Shown in pieces: positions 1-8,861 of a stretch of DNA of 64,000 bases. The translations under genes and the position numbers were made by a program. The stretch spans positions 186,001 to 250,000 of the forward strand of contig JABFRU010000002.1 of the NCBI GenBank assembly GCA_013140985.1, given 5' to 3'. The stretch is from Chitinophagaceae bacterium. GTDB taxonomy: Bacteria > Bacteroidota > Bacteroidia > Chitinophagales > Chitinophagaceae. The notes beneath the pieces are model-generated. The model saw only the letters and a program-made list of their open reading frames with translations, searched no databases and was not told where the DNA came from. Each line of letters begins with the position of its first letter. Position 1 is the first letter of the stretch.

Positions 1-789
1 AATATTTATTGCCTGGATATAAGAAATGGAAAACCCAGGTGGAAAAAGCAGGCAAATGCAGCTGTACTGGGTTCCCCGCTGATCCATGGCGATACTGTTT
101 TCATCGGAGCAAGCGATCACTCATTTCTTGCATTAGATAGCAAAACGGGAAATGTGATCTGGCAGTTTACAGGCCTGGGCGGACCTGTTGTCAGCACCCC
201 ATTATTATACCAGGGAAAAATAATCTTCGGAGCATGGGATACTAATTTATATGCACTCAATAGCTCAACAGGTTCATTAAAATGGAAATGGAACAACGGC
301 TCAACCATTCGTAATTACTCCCCGGCCTCATGTATCCCTGTTGCCAGTAATGGAATTGTGTATGTAGTGGCACCCGATCGTTACATTACTGCTATCAATG
401 CCAATGATGGTAAAACGTTATGGAGAAACAATGATACCAGGGTCAGGGAATCTATCGGTATTTCTGAGGATGGAAAATGGATCTATGGAAAAACAATGCA
501 GGACACTATTGTTGCTTATGCTGCCAGTCCTGAAAAACAATCAGCAGCCTGGAAAATGCATTGCGGCTTTGGGTATGAACATGTGCCTTCCATGCTGACA
601 GAAAAAGAGGGGAAATTATTTTTTGGCACCCGCAATGGGGTTGTTTATTGTATTGACCCGGCGAATCAAAAAATAAGTTGGGCGTATAAAATTGATAATT
701 CAATGGTGAATACCGTAAGGGTTATCAGCAGCAAAGAAATACTTGCTTCCACCATGGATGGTAAGATAGTGTTGCTGCAATACCGGTAA
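1..789 (+). CDS. PQQ-repeat beta-propeller protein (5'-truncated)
   Basis: The reading frame is open from the first base and ends at a TAA at 787-789, so 262 C-terminal residues are visible and the start lies outside the window. It shows repeated blade motifs of the PQQ-like (BamB/quinoprotein) beta-propeller type, each ending in a tryptophan: CLDIRNGKPRWK, ALDSKTGNVIW, ALNSSTGSLKWKW, AINANDGKTLWR and CIDPANQKISWAY. Such propellers are usually secreted or periplasmic binding or scaffold proteins; no catalytic motif is visible here. An ATG at 154 is internal to a blade and is not a credible start because upstream codons already encode two repeats. Specific role unknown. The gene converges on the small gene at 793-993 with a 3-base gap. 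Confidence 0.85.
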   Translation, partial: NIYCLDIRNGKPRWKKQANAAVLGSPLIHGDTVFIGASDHSFLALDSKTGNVIWQFTGLGGPVVSTPLLYQGKIIFGAWDTNLYALNSSTGSLKWKWNNGSTIRNYSPASCIPVASNGIVYVVAPDRYITAINANDGKTLWRNNDTRVRESIGISEDGKWIYGKTMQDTIVAYAASPEKQSAAWKMHCGFGYEHVPSMLTEKEGKLFFGTRNGVVYCIDPANQKISWAYKIDNSMVNTVRVISSKEILASTMDGKIVLLQYR

Positions 790-792
790 CGG

Positions 793-993
793 TTATTTTT
801 CTTCAGGCTTATGCTTTATTGATCTGATCATACTGAAGCAACCGATCGCAATAGCAAGGATCCCGATCAAAGTAAATACTGGAAGTTGTGTTCCATCAAG
901 GAAAAACATCAGTTTGCTGAACATAAAAAAACTGAAGCCTGTGACCAGGAAAAATGCAGTCCAGGAGAACTGTTTCATTTCATTATCTTCCAT
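793..993 (-). CDS. small two-helix membrane protein, unknown function
   Basis: A 66-residue protein with two predicted membrane helices, roughly residues 9-30 (WTAFFLVTGFSFFMFSKLMF) and 37-56 (PVFTLIGILAIAIGCFSMI), followed by a basic tail. A second possible start is Met6 (MKQFSW). It sits downstream of the pdhC terminator and converges on the propeller gene. I do not recognise a family. Its hydrophobic pattern and charge layout look like a real small inner-membrane protein rather than chance, but the only support is composition and placement. Confidence 0.55.
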   Translation of the reverse strand: MEDNEMKQFSWTAFFLVTGFSFFMFSKLMFFLDGTQLPVFTLIGILAIAIGCFSMIRSIKHKPEEK

Positions 994-1143
994 AGGTTAG
1001 TTTTTAGATTACCAAATATAGATTCAAAAATGCGATCAATGGTAGAGGGTACGATGGTCAACTTCTTTTTTTAATAATAAATACTTAGCGGTACGTAAGG
1101 TTAAATAACTGCAAGCAGCCTGCCAGTGAGGGGAATTGTGAAT

Positions 1144-1168
1144 AAAAAAACCACCGTTCGGGTGGTTT
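1144..1168 (-). terminator. intrinsic terminator after pdhC
   Basis: Read on the minus strand, a 6-bp ACCACC/GGTGGT stem with a CGAAC loop is followed by a run of seven T. It lies 30 bases past the pdhC stop codon. The plus strand also has a short T run, so it may act in both directions. Confidence 0.8.
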
Positions 1169-1197
1169 TGCGTATTTCTGCAAGTGAGAATTACCAT

Positions 1198-2865
1198 TTA
1201 CAACAGCATCATTACCGGGTTCTCTAAGTATTTTTTGAACGTTTGCAGGAAAGCGGCTCCTGTTGCACCATCCACACTTCGGTGATCACAACTCAGTGTT
1301 ATCTTCATCATATTGCTTACGCCAAACCCTTCCGGTTTTTTTACCACCACTTCTTTTATTTTTCCAACGGCCATGATGCAACTATCGGGAGGATTGATGA
1401 TGGCAGTAAATTCATCAATATCCATCATCCCCAGGTTGGAGATAGTAAAAGTGTTGCCGGTAAATTCATTGGGCTGTAATTTTTTACTCTTCGCTTTTCC
1501 CGCCAGTTCCTTTGCTTCACCTGCGATTTGGGGTAGTGATTTTTGATCAGCAAAACGGACCACCGGAACGATCAGTCCATCTTCAATTGCAACGGCAACT
1601 CCGATATGAATATGACTCCAGCGGCGGATCTTATCGCCAAGCCATGAAGCATTTACAGCCGGGTGCTGGCGAAGTGCCAATGCAGCAGCTTTTATGACCA
1701 GGTCATTAAAACTTATTTTAACAGGGCTTACTTCATTCAATTGCGTTCTTGCTGAGATGGCATTGTCCATATTGATCTCCATCGTAAGATAGAAATGCGG
1801 TGCACTGAATTTACTTTCTCCCAAACGTTTGGCAATAACGCCCCGTATTTGTGAATTTGGAATATCAGTATATCCTTCTGCTGCTGTCGCCACATCAAAT
1901 TGTTTGATTGGGATCGTAGTATTGACTTCAGATTCCGAACGCTGAACTCCCGGCTCTTTAAAGCTATCAATATCGGATTTTGTGATCCTTCCTCCATCAC
2001 CACTGCCATGAACCAGTTTCAGGTCAACACCTTTTTCTTTCGCCAGTTTTTTTGCAAGAGGCGATGCTTTCACTCTTCCATTCTCGTTACTGGTTACTGT
2101 TTGCTGGCTGGCTGTTATTGTGGTACCTGCTACAGAGGGCTGAGACTTTTGCTGAGAAGAAATTTCTTTCTTTTCACTTTTTACTTCTGATTTTTGACTG
2201 ACTCCCGGCTTTACTGCTGCTATGATCGCATCAACATCTACGTTTGCTTTTTCGCCAATGATACAGAGTAATGCATTGACAGGAATTTTTTCTCCTTTCT
2301 GTGCACCTATATATAATAATGTACCATTCTTATAACTCTCCAGTTCCATCGTAGCTTTATCCGTTTCAATATCTGCCAGCACTTCGCCTTTCTTTACAGC
2401 ATCACCCACATTTTTATGCCATGAAGCGATCACACCTTCTTCCATAGTATCACTGAGCCTTGGCATTAATACCACTTCATCCATTTTTGAAACATCGAGG
2501 GAAGAAGTTTGAGGTTTGGGGTTTGAGGTTTGAGGTTGGGCCTCCATTTTTTGAACAGGCTCTTCCTTCTTCTCAGTTTTCACTTCTGACTTCTGAGCCC
2601 CTTTTAGTAGAGAAGAAATATCTTCTCCCGGTTTACCAACAATGGCCAACAAATCATCTACCTGTAGCTTGCCACCTTTTTCGCTACCAATATGTAAAAG
2701 CGTACCGTCTTTATAACTTTCCAGTTCCATCGTGGCCTTATCAGTTTCTATTTCGGCCAGGAGGTCGCCTTTCTTTATAATATCACCAACTTTTTTATGC
2801 CATGCTGCAATGACTCCTTCGGTCATTGTATCGCTGAGACGGGGCATTAATATCACTTCGGCCAT
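1198..2865 (-). CDS. pdhC: pyruvate dehydrogenase E2, dihydrolipoamide acetyltransferase
   Basis: A 555-residue E2 subunit that transfers the acetyl group from lipoamide to CoA in the pyruvate dehydrogenase complex. Two N-terminal lipoyl domains (about 2-77 and 128-203) each carry the ETDKATME lipoylation motif with acceptor lysines near 43 and 170. A peripheral subunit-binding domain follows at about 265-300 (ASPLAKKLAKEKGVDL), then the catalytic domain, whose active-site motif DHRSVDG has its histidine near 528. The start MAEVILMPRLSD was chosen over an in-frame codon 19 residues upstream, because the lipoyl domain begins there. The linkers between domains are rich in K/E/S/Q, and one contains a word-repeat coding for PQTSNPKPQTSS. 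Last gene of a leftward run; no E1 or E3 gene is adjacent. A 2-oxoglutarate or branched-chain E2 is less likely, because two-lipoyl E2s of this type are usually PDH. Confidence 0.9.
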   Translation of the reverse strand: MAEVILMPRLSDTMTEGVIAAWHKKVGDIIKKGDLLAEIETDKATMELESYKDGTLLHIGSEKGGKLQVDDLLAIVGKPGEDISSLLKGAQKSEVKTEKKEEPVQKMEAQPQTSNPKPQTSSLDVSKMDEVVLMPRLSDTMEEGVIASWHKNVGDAVKKGEVLADIETDKATMELESYKNGTLLYIGAQKGEKIPVNALLCIIGEKANVDVDAIIAAVKPGVSQKSEVKSEKKEISSQQKSQPSVAGTTITASQQTVTSNENGRVKASPLAKKLAKEKGVDLKLVHGSGDGGRITKSDIDSFKEPGVQRSESEVNTTIPIKQFDVATAAEGYTDIPNSQIRGVIAKRLGESKFSAPHFYLTMEINMDNAISARTQLNEVSPVKISFNDLVIKAAALALRQHPAVNASWLGDKIRRWSHIHIGVAVAIEDGLIVPVVRFADQKSLPQIAGEAKELAGKAKSKKLQPNEFTGNTFTISNLGMMDIDEFTAIINPPDSCIMAVGKIKEVVVKKPEGFGVSNMMKITLSCDHRSVDGATGAAFLQTFKKYLENPVMMLL

Positions 2866-2929
2866 TGCCTGGGAATTTTGGCCGAAATTAAGGTAAAATG
2901 GGGAATGACGAATGTGATACAATGCTCTT

Positions 2930-3616
2930 TCAAAACGGCCCCTCGTTTTTATGATCCTCTCTTTTCAATGAAATTTTTCCTTTTGAGTCAAAAGAAAAGT
3001 AAAGAGTGCAGTGACCGTCTGTGAGGAAGCCATATTGACAATGAAAAGATGTTTTGTACCACTGACCTGGCTCAAAGCTTACAATATTGGATTTCACATC
3101 CCCTTTGCCAGGCAGATACCAGCGATACCATTTGTTACTTTTTGAAAACCATATTGTCTTTCTTGTTTTTCTTTTGATTTCGTATCTCATGTGGTACATC
3201 CTGTGCTGTATCCGGTAATATTCCACAGGTCTCTTTAGTCCTGCCGGAGTGTATATCACTACACCGGATTCCATCCGGATAGTGTCGGCCGGTCTTTCTT
3301 CCAGTATATTAAGCCTGTCAAAGCTATCAATACGCTCTTGAAAATTATTAAATCTCTCCTTGGATTCGCCTGTCAGCAGCTCGGCCGTTTCTTTATTGGT
3401 GAGAGCCCAGAGGTCATTGGCAACATATCTTTCAACAACATTGTATTCAGAAGGAAACCCGGCGGAATCGGGTTTTTTTACTGATAGTTTTTCAACTGCC
3501 AGGCTTTCATAAAACCGGTAATTCTGTGTAATCTTCTTTTTAGTAATAGAAAATTTAGTGGTGCATCCCGCAAGAAGGATAAAACAAAAAATAATGAAAT
3601 TCCATTTCTGTTTCAT
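2930..3616 (-). CDS. putative lipoprotein, unknown function
   Basis: A 228-residue protein with a signal peptide ending in the lipobox LLAGC, so it is probably an outer- or inner-membrane lipoprotein. The start at 3616 (MKQKWNFIIF) gives a compact lipoprotein signal; a longer frame reaching 3643 would overlap the dnaX stop and add residues before the signal. The mature part mentions no known catalytic motif. It has a basic aromatic stretch (KRKTRKTIWFSKSNKWYRWY) and ends in beta-rich sequence. It lies 23 bases after dnaX and upstream of pdhC, so it is probably cotranscribed with them. I do not recognise the family. Confidence 0.7.
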   Translation of the reverse strand: MKQKWNFIIFCFILLAGCTTKFSITKKKITQNYRFYESLAVEKLSVKKPDSAGFPSEYNVVERYVANDLWALTNKETAELLTGESKERFNNFQERIDSFDRLNILEERPADTIRMESGVVIYTPAGLKRPVEYYRIQHRMYHMRYEIKRKTRKTIWFSKSNKWYRWYLPGKGDVKSNIVSFEPGQWYKTSFHCQYGFLTDGHCTLYFSFDSKGKISLKREDHKNEGPF

Positions 3617-3639
3617 TATGGCTATAGTTCGAAAATAGT

Positions 3640-5427
3640 TCAATAGTCGAGTTCAAGCTTCAGGCGGTCCTTCAGTTCCTTTACCAAGGGGTATTGTTCA
3701 GCCATTTTTATGAACTGTTCTTTCGAAGTAAGAGAAATCTCTTTTGGTTTATCACCTGCTTTTTTTTCTTCAACGACAACACTGAATTGCAGCAGCCGGT
3801 TTTGTAATTTTTCCTGTAAGAAGGCAAACAATTTATTTCTGTCCTGCTCGATGAATTGTTTCTCGATGGTATCAGCTGTTATGGCCTCAAACGTATTTTC
3901 ATCTTTTATCCGGAGAACAGCCATTTCAAAACAATGGGCAGAGGGTTTTTTAGCTTCTTTTAATGATAAGGTATATTCATTCCAGGCTTTTGTCAACATT
4001 TCTTCCTGCAAAGGATGATTGGAATGACCATTCCCATTGTTACCGTTTTGCTGGTATTGCTTGCGGATCTTGTCTAAGGCAGAGAGTTTATTGGATGCTG
4101 GATTCTGGATGCTGGATTCTGGATCCTGGTTGCTTGCAGCTTGCGGCTTGTGGCTTGTAGCCTTTTCTTCTTTTATTACTGGTGTTTCAATAATGAGTTT
4201 AGCAGTTGCAGTTTGTCTATTGCCTGTTGCATCTTTGATCTGGAAAGGAGTGATGCTTCGGAAAGCAAGTGGTTTTGCTGTATCAGTCAATTTTTTTTTA
4301 CTTATCCCGTTTATGCCTGCTGAAATTTCCAGGGCCTGTTGCAGGTAGCAGAGTTTTATTAATGCTAATTCTACATGCAGTTTTTTATTACGGGCAGCTT
4401 TATAATTTATTTCTGCATCATTTAAGATATTCAATGCGCTGATAAGAAATGCAGGAGATACATTTTTGGCGGTGCTTATATATTTGTCTTTAAAGCTTTC
4501 TACTACGTCCAGCAGGCCCGCAGCTTTTTCATCTTTACACACCAGCAGGTTGCGGATGAATTCTGCATAACCATTCAATACAAGATCGCCTTCAAATCCT
4601 TTGCGGTTGATCTCATCATATAACAACATAGCGCCGGCAAGATCCTGTTGCTGCATAGTAGAGAGCAACCTGAAATAACAATCGGCATCCAAAATATTCA
4701 GGTGCTCCAGCGTGTTGGCATAATTCAATTCACCATTCGTAAAGCTGACGATCTTATCAAGAATGCTCAGCGCATCTCTCATGCAACCTTCACTTTTTTG
4801 TGCAATGACCTGGAGGGCTGCTTTATCTGCTGTGATCTCTTCTTTTTTGCAGATCTCTTCGAGGTGTTCAACCGTATCATTGGTAGTGATGCGTTTGAAA
4901 TCGAATATCTGGCAACGGCTGAGAATAGTGGGAAGTATCTTGTGTTTTTCCGTAGTAGCTAAAATAAAGATAGCATAGGGTGGTGGTTCTTCCAATGTTT
5001 TTAAAAATGCATTGAAGGCAGAAGAACTCAGCATGTGTACCTCGTCTATCACATATACTTTGTATCTGCCGGTTTGCGGAACAAACCGTACCTGGTCAAC
5101 TAAGTCACGGATATTATCAACAGAATTATTTGATGCAGCATCCAGTTCAAAATAATTCATTGAAGCGCCATCATTAAAAGAATGACAGGATTGGCATTCA
5201 TTGCAAGCTTCGCCGTCATTGGTTGGCTTTTCGCAGTTGATCGTTTTAGCTAATATCCTTGCACAGGTTGTTTTACCCACACCTCTTGGCCCGCAAAATA
5301 AAAATGCATGGGCCAGTTGCTGGTTCCTGATCGCATTTTTCAATGTGGTAGTGATATGCGATTGTCCAACAACCGTATCAAATGCCTGTGGCCTGTATTT
5401 TCTTGCTGAAACGATGAACTTATCCAC
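3640..5427 (-). CDS. dnaX: DNA polymerase III subunit tau/gamma
   Basis: A 595-residue clamp-loader ATPase that opens the beta clamp and links polymerase cores. The N-terminal AAA+ module shows the P-loop GPRGVGKT at 46-53, four zinc-binding cysteines (65, 75, 78, 81), the DEVH Walker B variant near 128-131 and the sensor-1 motif SRC near 170. Domain III follows, then a low-complexity linker near residues 420-450 and a C-terminal tau-specific region ending in LKLELDY. The linker is encoded by a word repeat (4081-4160). No frameshift signal for a gamma product was obvious. It is in a leftward run with the upstream GNAT-like gene and the downstream lipoprotein gene. Confidence 0.95.
   Translation of the reverse strand: MDKFIVSARKYRPQAFDTVVGQSHITTTLKNAIRNQQLAHAFLFCGPRGVGKTTCARILAKTINCEKPTNDGEACNECQSCHSFNDGASMNYFELDAASNNSVDNIRDLVDQVRFVPQTGRYKVYVIDEVHMLSSSAFNAFLKTLEEPPPYAIFILATTEKHKILPTILSRCQIFDFKRITTNDTVEHLEEICKKEEITADKAALQVIAQKSEGCMRDALSILDKIVSFTNGELNYANTLEHLNILDADCYFRLLSTMQQQDLAGAMLLYDEINRKGFEGDLVLNGYAEFIRNLLVCKDEKAAGLLDVVESFKDKYISTAKNVSPAFLISALNILNDAEINYKAARNKKLHVELALIKLCYLQQALEISAGINGISKKKLTDTAKPLAFRSITPFQIKDATGNRQTATAKLIIETPVIKEEKATSHKPQAASNQDPESSIQNPASNKLSALDKIRKQYQQNGNNGNGHSNHPLQEEMLTKAWNEYTLSLKEAKKPSAHCFEMAVLRIKDENTFEAITADTIEKQFIEQDRNKLFAFLQEKLQNRLLQFSVVVEEKKAGDKPKEISLTSKEQFIKMAEQYPLVKELKDRLKLELDY
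4081..4160. repeat. word-type tandem repeat inside dnaX linker
   Basis: On the plus strand, the words GCTGGATTCTGGAT and GGATCCTGG recur, then CTTGCAGCTTGCGGCTTGTGG. It is translated (minus strand) as the low-complexity linker between the AAA+/domain III part and the C-terminal tau region, so the reading frame is kept. Similar word repeats occur in spacers elsewhere in the window. Confidence 0.6.
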
Positions 5428-5517
5428 GAGTCGGTAGTCTTTAGTCGGGAGTCATTAGTCTGACTCGAAACAAAAATAAGCTTTTCAAGGTTAGCAAAAC
5501 TGACTACCGATTCCTGG

Positions 5518-6729
5518 CTACAATAATATCGGGTGCTGTTTAAATTCTTTTGTTCTGTCAAATAAATAACGATAAGTAGTGAGTATGCGGCTGCGGTTAC
5601 CGGCAATGGTTTCTGCCACATTCACCATTTTGGGATTAAATTCACCGATCCATTGCATTTCATAATCATCATAAATGGGTTTGCCTACCTTATAATCACC
5701 ATTTTCAATTTTCAGATTTTGGATCAGTTTACATCCTTCTACGATCACATAACTGTCGGCTCCCATGCCCTGGAACTCCGGTATGATCCCAAACACCAGC
5801 CCGACAAATCTCCTGTTCGTCTTCGTTGCTTTGAGCCAAAGAAATTTTAATTTATGAAACAAGCTGAATTTTCCTTTCAGGTATTTGAACCACTGGTTCA
5901 GGTCGGGAAGATTGATCCACATGCCGATCGGCTCTCCTTTATAATAGATGAACCAATTGATCCGTTCATCCATTACCGGTTTCATTGACTGAAACATTTT
6001 TCGCACTACTTTTTCTTCCAGTTGTTTTAAACCACCATGCCCTGCCCATGCTTTGTTGTAAACAATAGTAAAATCTTTTGCAAACTTATCAAGCTGCTTT
6101 TTTTTCATATTATCAGAGCTGAAATTGGGGTCTTTGGCACATTCGGCATGACGATCATAGAACTTTTGCTGCAGGCGGGTACTGGCTTTCATTCCAAAAC
6201 AGATCTGGTTGAAATAATTTTTGAAACCATAATTCTCAAACAATGACTGGTAATAAGGCGGATTAAAATTCATGCAATATAAAGGAGGGATATCGGTACC
6301 CTTCACTACTAACCCCCACCAGCGGTCTCTTTCACCAAAATTGACAGGCCCGTCCATTGCTTCCATACCCCGTTGCATCAGCCAGTGTTTAGCCACATCA
6401 AAAAGCATATCCGCTGCTGCCTGGTCATTGATGCAATCAAAAAAACCAATACCACCAACAGGTACATCATCACCTTTGTTCTTATATTTTTTATTCGTAA
6501 AAGCAGCAATGCGGCCGATGAATTTGCCGGCATGATCTTTTATTATCCATCTTGCAGCTTCGCCATGCCGAAAGGTTTTATTCTTCTTTGGATCAAAAAC
6601 ATCATTCACATCCTTGTGAAGCGGATGAATGTAATGCGGGTTGTTTTTGTTCAATTCCTCATTCACTTTCAGGAATTCTTTTGCAAGACCGGGTGTAATT
6701 ACTTCAATAAGATTCATGCTGGTAGCCAT
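5518..6729 (-). CDS. GNAT-like acyltransferase family protein, conserved
   Basis: A 403-residue cytoplasmic protein resembling a family of long GNAT-fold proteins common in Bacteroidota. Seen in the sequence: an N-terminal half with RHGEAARWI and GRIAAF, a conserved block DGPVNFGERDRWWGLV, and a C-terminal GNAT-like motif, GIIPEFQGMGADSYVIVEG, similar to the acetyl-CoA binding motif Q/R-x-x-G-x-G/A. No signal peptide. Substrate unknown. A Met four residues in (MNLIEV, 6717) is an alternative start, favoured by a candidate promoter only six bases upstream of the first ATG. It shares a divergent 74-bp intergenic region with the TPR kinase and probably heads the run to dnaX and pdhC. Confidence 0.7.
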   Translation of the reverse strand: MATSMNLIEVITPGLAKEFLKVNEELNKNNPHYIHPLHKDVNDVFDPKKNKTFRHGEAARWIIKDHAGKFIGRIAAFTNKKYKNKGDDVPVGGIGFFDCINDQAAADMLFDVAKHWLMQRGMEAMDGPVNFGERDRWWGLVVKGTDIPPLYCMNFNPPYYQSLFENYGFKNYFNQICFGMKASTRLQQKFYDRHAECAKDPNFSSDNMKKKQLDKFAKDFTIVYNKAWAGHGGLKQLEEKVVRKMFQSMKPVMDERINWFIYYKGEPIGMWINLPDLNQWFKYLKGKFSLFHKLKFLWLKATKTNRRFVGLVFGIIPEFQGMGADSYVIVEGCKLIQNLKIENGDYKVGKPIYDDYEMQWIGEFNPKMVNVAETIAGNRSRILTTYRYLFDRTKEFKQHPILL

Positions 6730-6734
6730 TGTTG

Positions 6735-6742
6735 CAAAAGTA
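6735..6742 (-). promoter_or_regulatory. Bacteroidota -7 element for the GNAT-dnaX-pdhC run
   Basis: The minus strand reads TACTTTTG, matching the Bacteroidota -7 consensus TAnnTTTG. It lies close to the first ATG at 6729, so either the transcript is nearly leaderless or translation starts at the next Met (6717). No clear -33 element was confirmed. Confidence 0.4.
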
Positions 6743-6803
6743 GAGGTAAGCGGCTAAAAAAATACCTTCAGTAATGAAGCTGTTTTAATAAATTTAGTAT
6801 GCC

Positions 6804-8804
6804 ATGCTCTCAGCCCTGAAGTTCATATATAGTTTGACAGGAGGATTATTCATTTGTATGGGTACGCTCCGTGGTCAGGTGAAGGATAGCCTGGTATCGC
6901 AGGAATTAGTGGATCTTTTTCTGAAACAGCTGGATTCACTCCCTTCCCTCATTGCTGACGGAAAAATGCAGCGCATCCATTCAGGGTGTTTATTGCCCGG
7001 GCACATCGAGTACCACCGGGTGGTTAACGGGATCCATTATTATTTTCCGGACGATGCACTCCGCCTGGATAAAAGGAAAAGACCCGGGTATGCCCGGATG
7101 CATGCCATAAAAAATCAAACACTTTATTATTATGAGAAAAAGGAATATACAAAAGCAATCCGCTTATTCGAAGCGGCCCTGCAAATAGCGAAAGAGAATA
7201 AGTTTTATTTTGAAGAATTGCACAACCTGCGTCCCGGGTTGAATAATAATTGCTTTCTTTCCGGCGATTTTGAAACAGCCATGAGGGTATCTACAGAAGG
7301 CTTAGCCACTGCTGAAATGATCGGCGATAAAAAACAGGCTGCCCATTTCAATAATGCGATTGGCTGTATCCATCTCAAGCTCGGGAACCATCCGGATGCA
7401 AGACGCTATTTCACCAATGAATTAAAAGGTGCTAAGGAGTTAAGAGATACATCAACTACCGGGCATGCCTTACTCAACCTCGCCGATCTTGCCGTAGCTG
7501 AAAAAGACTATGATAAAGCAATAGCCTATCTCGATGAAGCATTGATGACCTACCGGTCAAAGAAAAGTTCCGGCACTTTTACGCCGGTTGAAAGAGAAGG
7601 TTATATAGCCAATAAAAAAGCCAGTGTCTTTAAACTAAAAGGTGATCATAAAAAGGCGATGCCGCTTGTTTTAACAGCTCTTGCAATACTAAGAGAAAAC
7701 GAAGCTGCATTCAACGCTTATGATAAAGCTGAGATCTATATCAACACCGCCGATATTTATAATCATGTGTTACTCCCCGACAGCGCTATTCTTTTTTCAC
7801 AAAAAGGGATGGAGATTGCCAGGTCCATTATTCATCGTGAGTTTATGCGGGATGCTTATGAACAATTGGCAATTGCCTATTCTCAAAAACATGATTTCCC
7901 CAAAGCCTTTACTTATCAAAAACTTTTTACAAAGCTAAAAGACAGTATTGCCGAGGAAACCAACCAGCGGGAGATCTACCAGCGGGAAGCGGCTTTGCAA
8001 TTGGAATTACAACGACAAATGCAGCAGTCAACCCTTCAACGACAGCGCACCTGGAGAAATATCATTATCGGTATAGCAGTATTATCTATTGTTATGGTGA
8101 TTTTTTTATACAACCGCTACCGGTTGAAGCAAAAGAACAGGTATCAAAAGGAACTGAACCGCCAGCAAATAGAGTTGTTCAATGCTATCGCTGCAACACA
8201 GGAACAGGAACGGAAACGTATTGCGCAGGATATTCATGACAGTTTGGGATCGATACTTTCAGCAGCCAAATTAAAAATGGCGGAAGTAAAAGACAATAAA
8301 CCTGAATTGTCCGGCGATGAAAAGTTCATCTCGGGGATCAACCTGCTGGATGAAGCATCTTCTGAGCTTCGCAATATCTCGCATAATATCATGCCGGCTA
8401 CTTTATCCAAACTTGGGTTGGTGCCCGCACTTAAAAATTTGGCGGAAAAAATATCTACACACAAAGGGTTGCAGGTGCATTTTATCGCACATGAATTAGA
8501 TAGCAGGCTCGAGGAGCAAACCGAGATCAGTGTTTACCGTATTGTTCTTGAACTTATCAACAATGTGGTAAAACATGCTGCTGCTACCAAAGCCACTGTT
8601 CAACTGATAAAATATCCTGACCATATTAATATAACGGTAGAAGACAACGGAAAAGGTTTTGATGCGGTGAAAATGAATGAAGAAAAAACCGGGATAGGAC
8701 TTGGAAATGTGATGGCGAGGGTGGAGTATCTCAAGGGTAAACTGGATATTGACACAATGCCGGGCAAAGGAACGACGGTAGTGGTGGATATACCTTTTGC
8801 TTGA
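6804..8804 (+). CDS. TPR-containing sensor histidine kinase (HisKA_3/NarX type)
   Basis: A 666-residue membrane kinase. Order: signal peptide (about 1-25), a sensor region with tetratricopeptide repeats (about 100-390, e.g. YYEKKEYTKAIRLFEAAL, AHFNNAIGCIHLKLGNHPDA, EKDYDKAIAYLDEAL), one membrane helix (IIIGIAVLSIVMVIFLY), a short coiled coil, the HisKA_3 phosphoacceptor motif QDIHDSLG with His near 478, and a C-terminal ATPase domain with ELINNVVKHA (N box), DNGKGFD (G1) and GIGLGNV (G2). The TPR sensor probably detects protein or peptide partners in the periplasm. It is followed after 57 bases by a LuxR-type response regulator, its likely cognate partner, and then by GldK-like and GldN-like genes. 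Confidence 0.9.
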   Translation: MLSALKFIYSLTGGLFICMGTLRGQVKDSLVSQELVDLFLKQLDSLPSLIADGKMQRIHSGCLLPGHIEYHRVVNGIHYYFPDDALRLDKRKRPGYARMHAIKNQTLYYYEKKEYTKAIRLFEAALQIAKENKFYFEELHNLRPGLNNNCFLSGDFETAMRVSTEGLATAEMIGDKKQAAHFNNAIGCIHLKLGNHPDARRYFTNELKGAKELRDTSTTGHALLNLADLAVAEKDYDKAIAYLDEALMTYRSKKSSGTFTPVEREGYIANKKASVFKLKGDHKKAMPLVLTALAILRENEAAFNAYDKAEIYINTADIYNHVLLPDSAILFSQKGMEIARSIIHREFMRDAYEQLAIAYSQKHDFPKAFTYQKLFTKLKDSIAEETNQREIYQREAALQLELQRQMQQSTLQRQRTWRNIIIGIAVLSIVMVIFLYNRYRLKQKNRYQKELNRQQIELFNAIAATQEQERKRIAQDIHDSLGSILSAAKLKMAEVKDNKPELSGDEKFISGINLLDEASSELRNISHNIMPATLSKLGLVPALKNLAEKISTHKGLQVHFIAHELDSRLEEQTEISVYRIVLELINNVVKHAAATKATVQLIKYPDHINITVEDNGKGFDAVKMNEEKTGIGLGNVMARVEYLKGKLDIDTMPGKGTTVVVDIPFA

Positions 8805-8809
8805 TGAAA

Positions 8810-8825
8810 TACCAATTAGTTGGTA
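8810..8825 (+). repeat. TACCAA-N4-TTGGTA hairpin
   Basis: A perfect 6-bp stem with loop TTAG lies just after the kinase stop codon. The same stem with loop CTAC recurs at 11737-11752, there followed by a T run. Here no T run follows, so it may be an mRNA-processing or attenuating hairpin between kinase and regulator. Confidence 0.55.
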
Positions 8826-8861
8826 GTATGCTGAGATGTGCGGCTATATTAAATTTGAATA

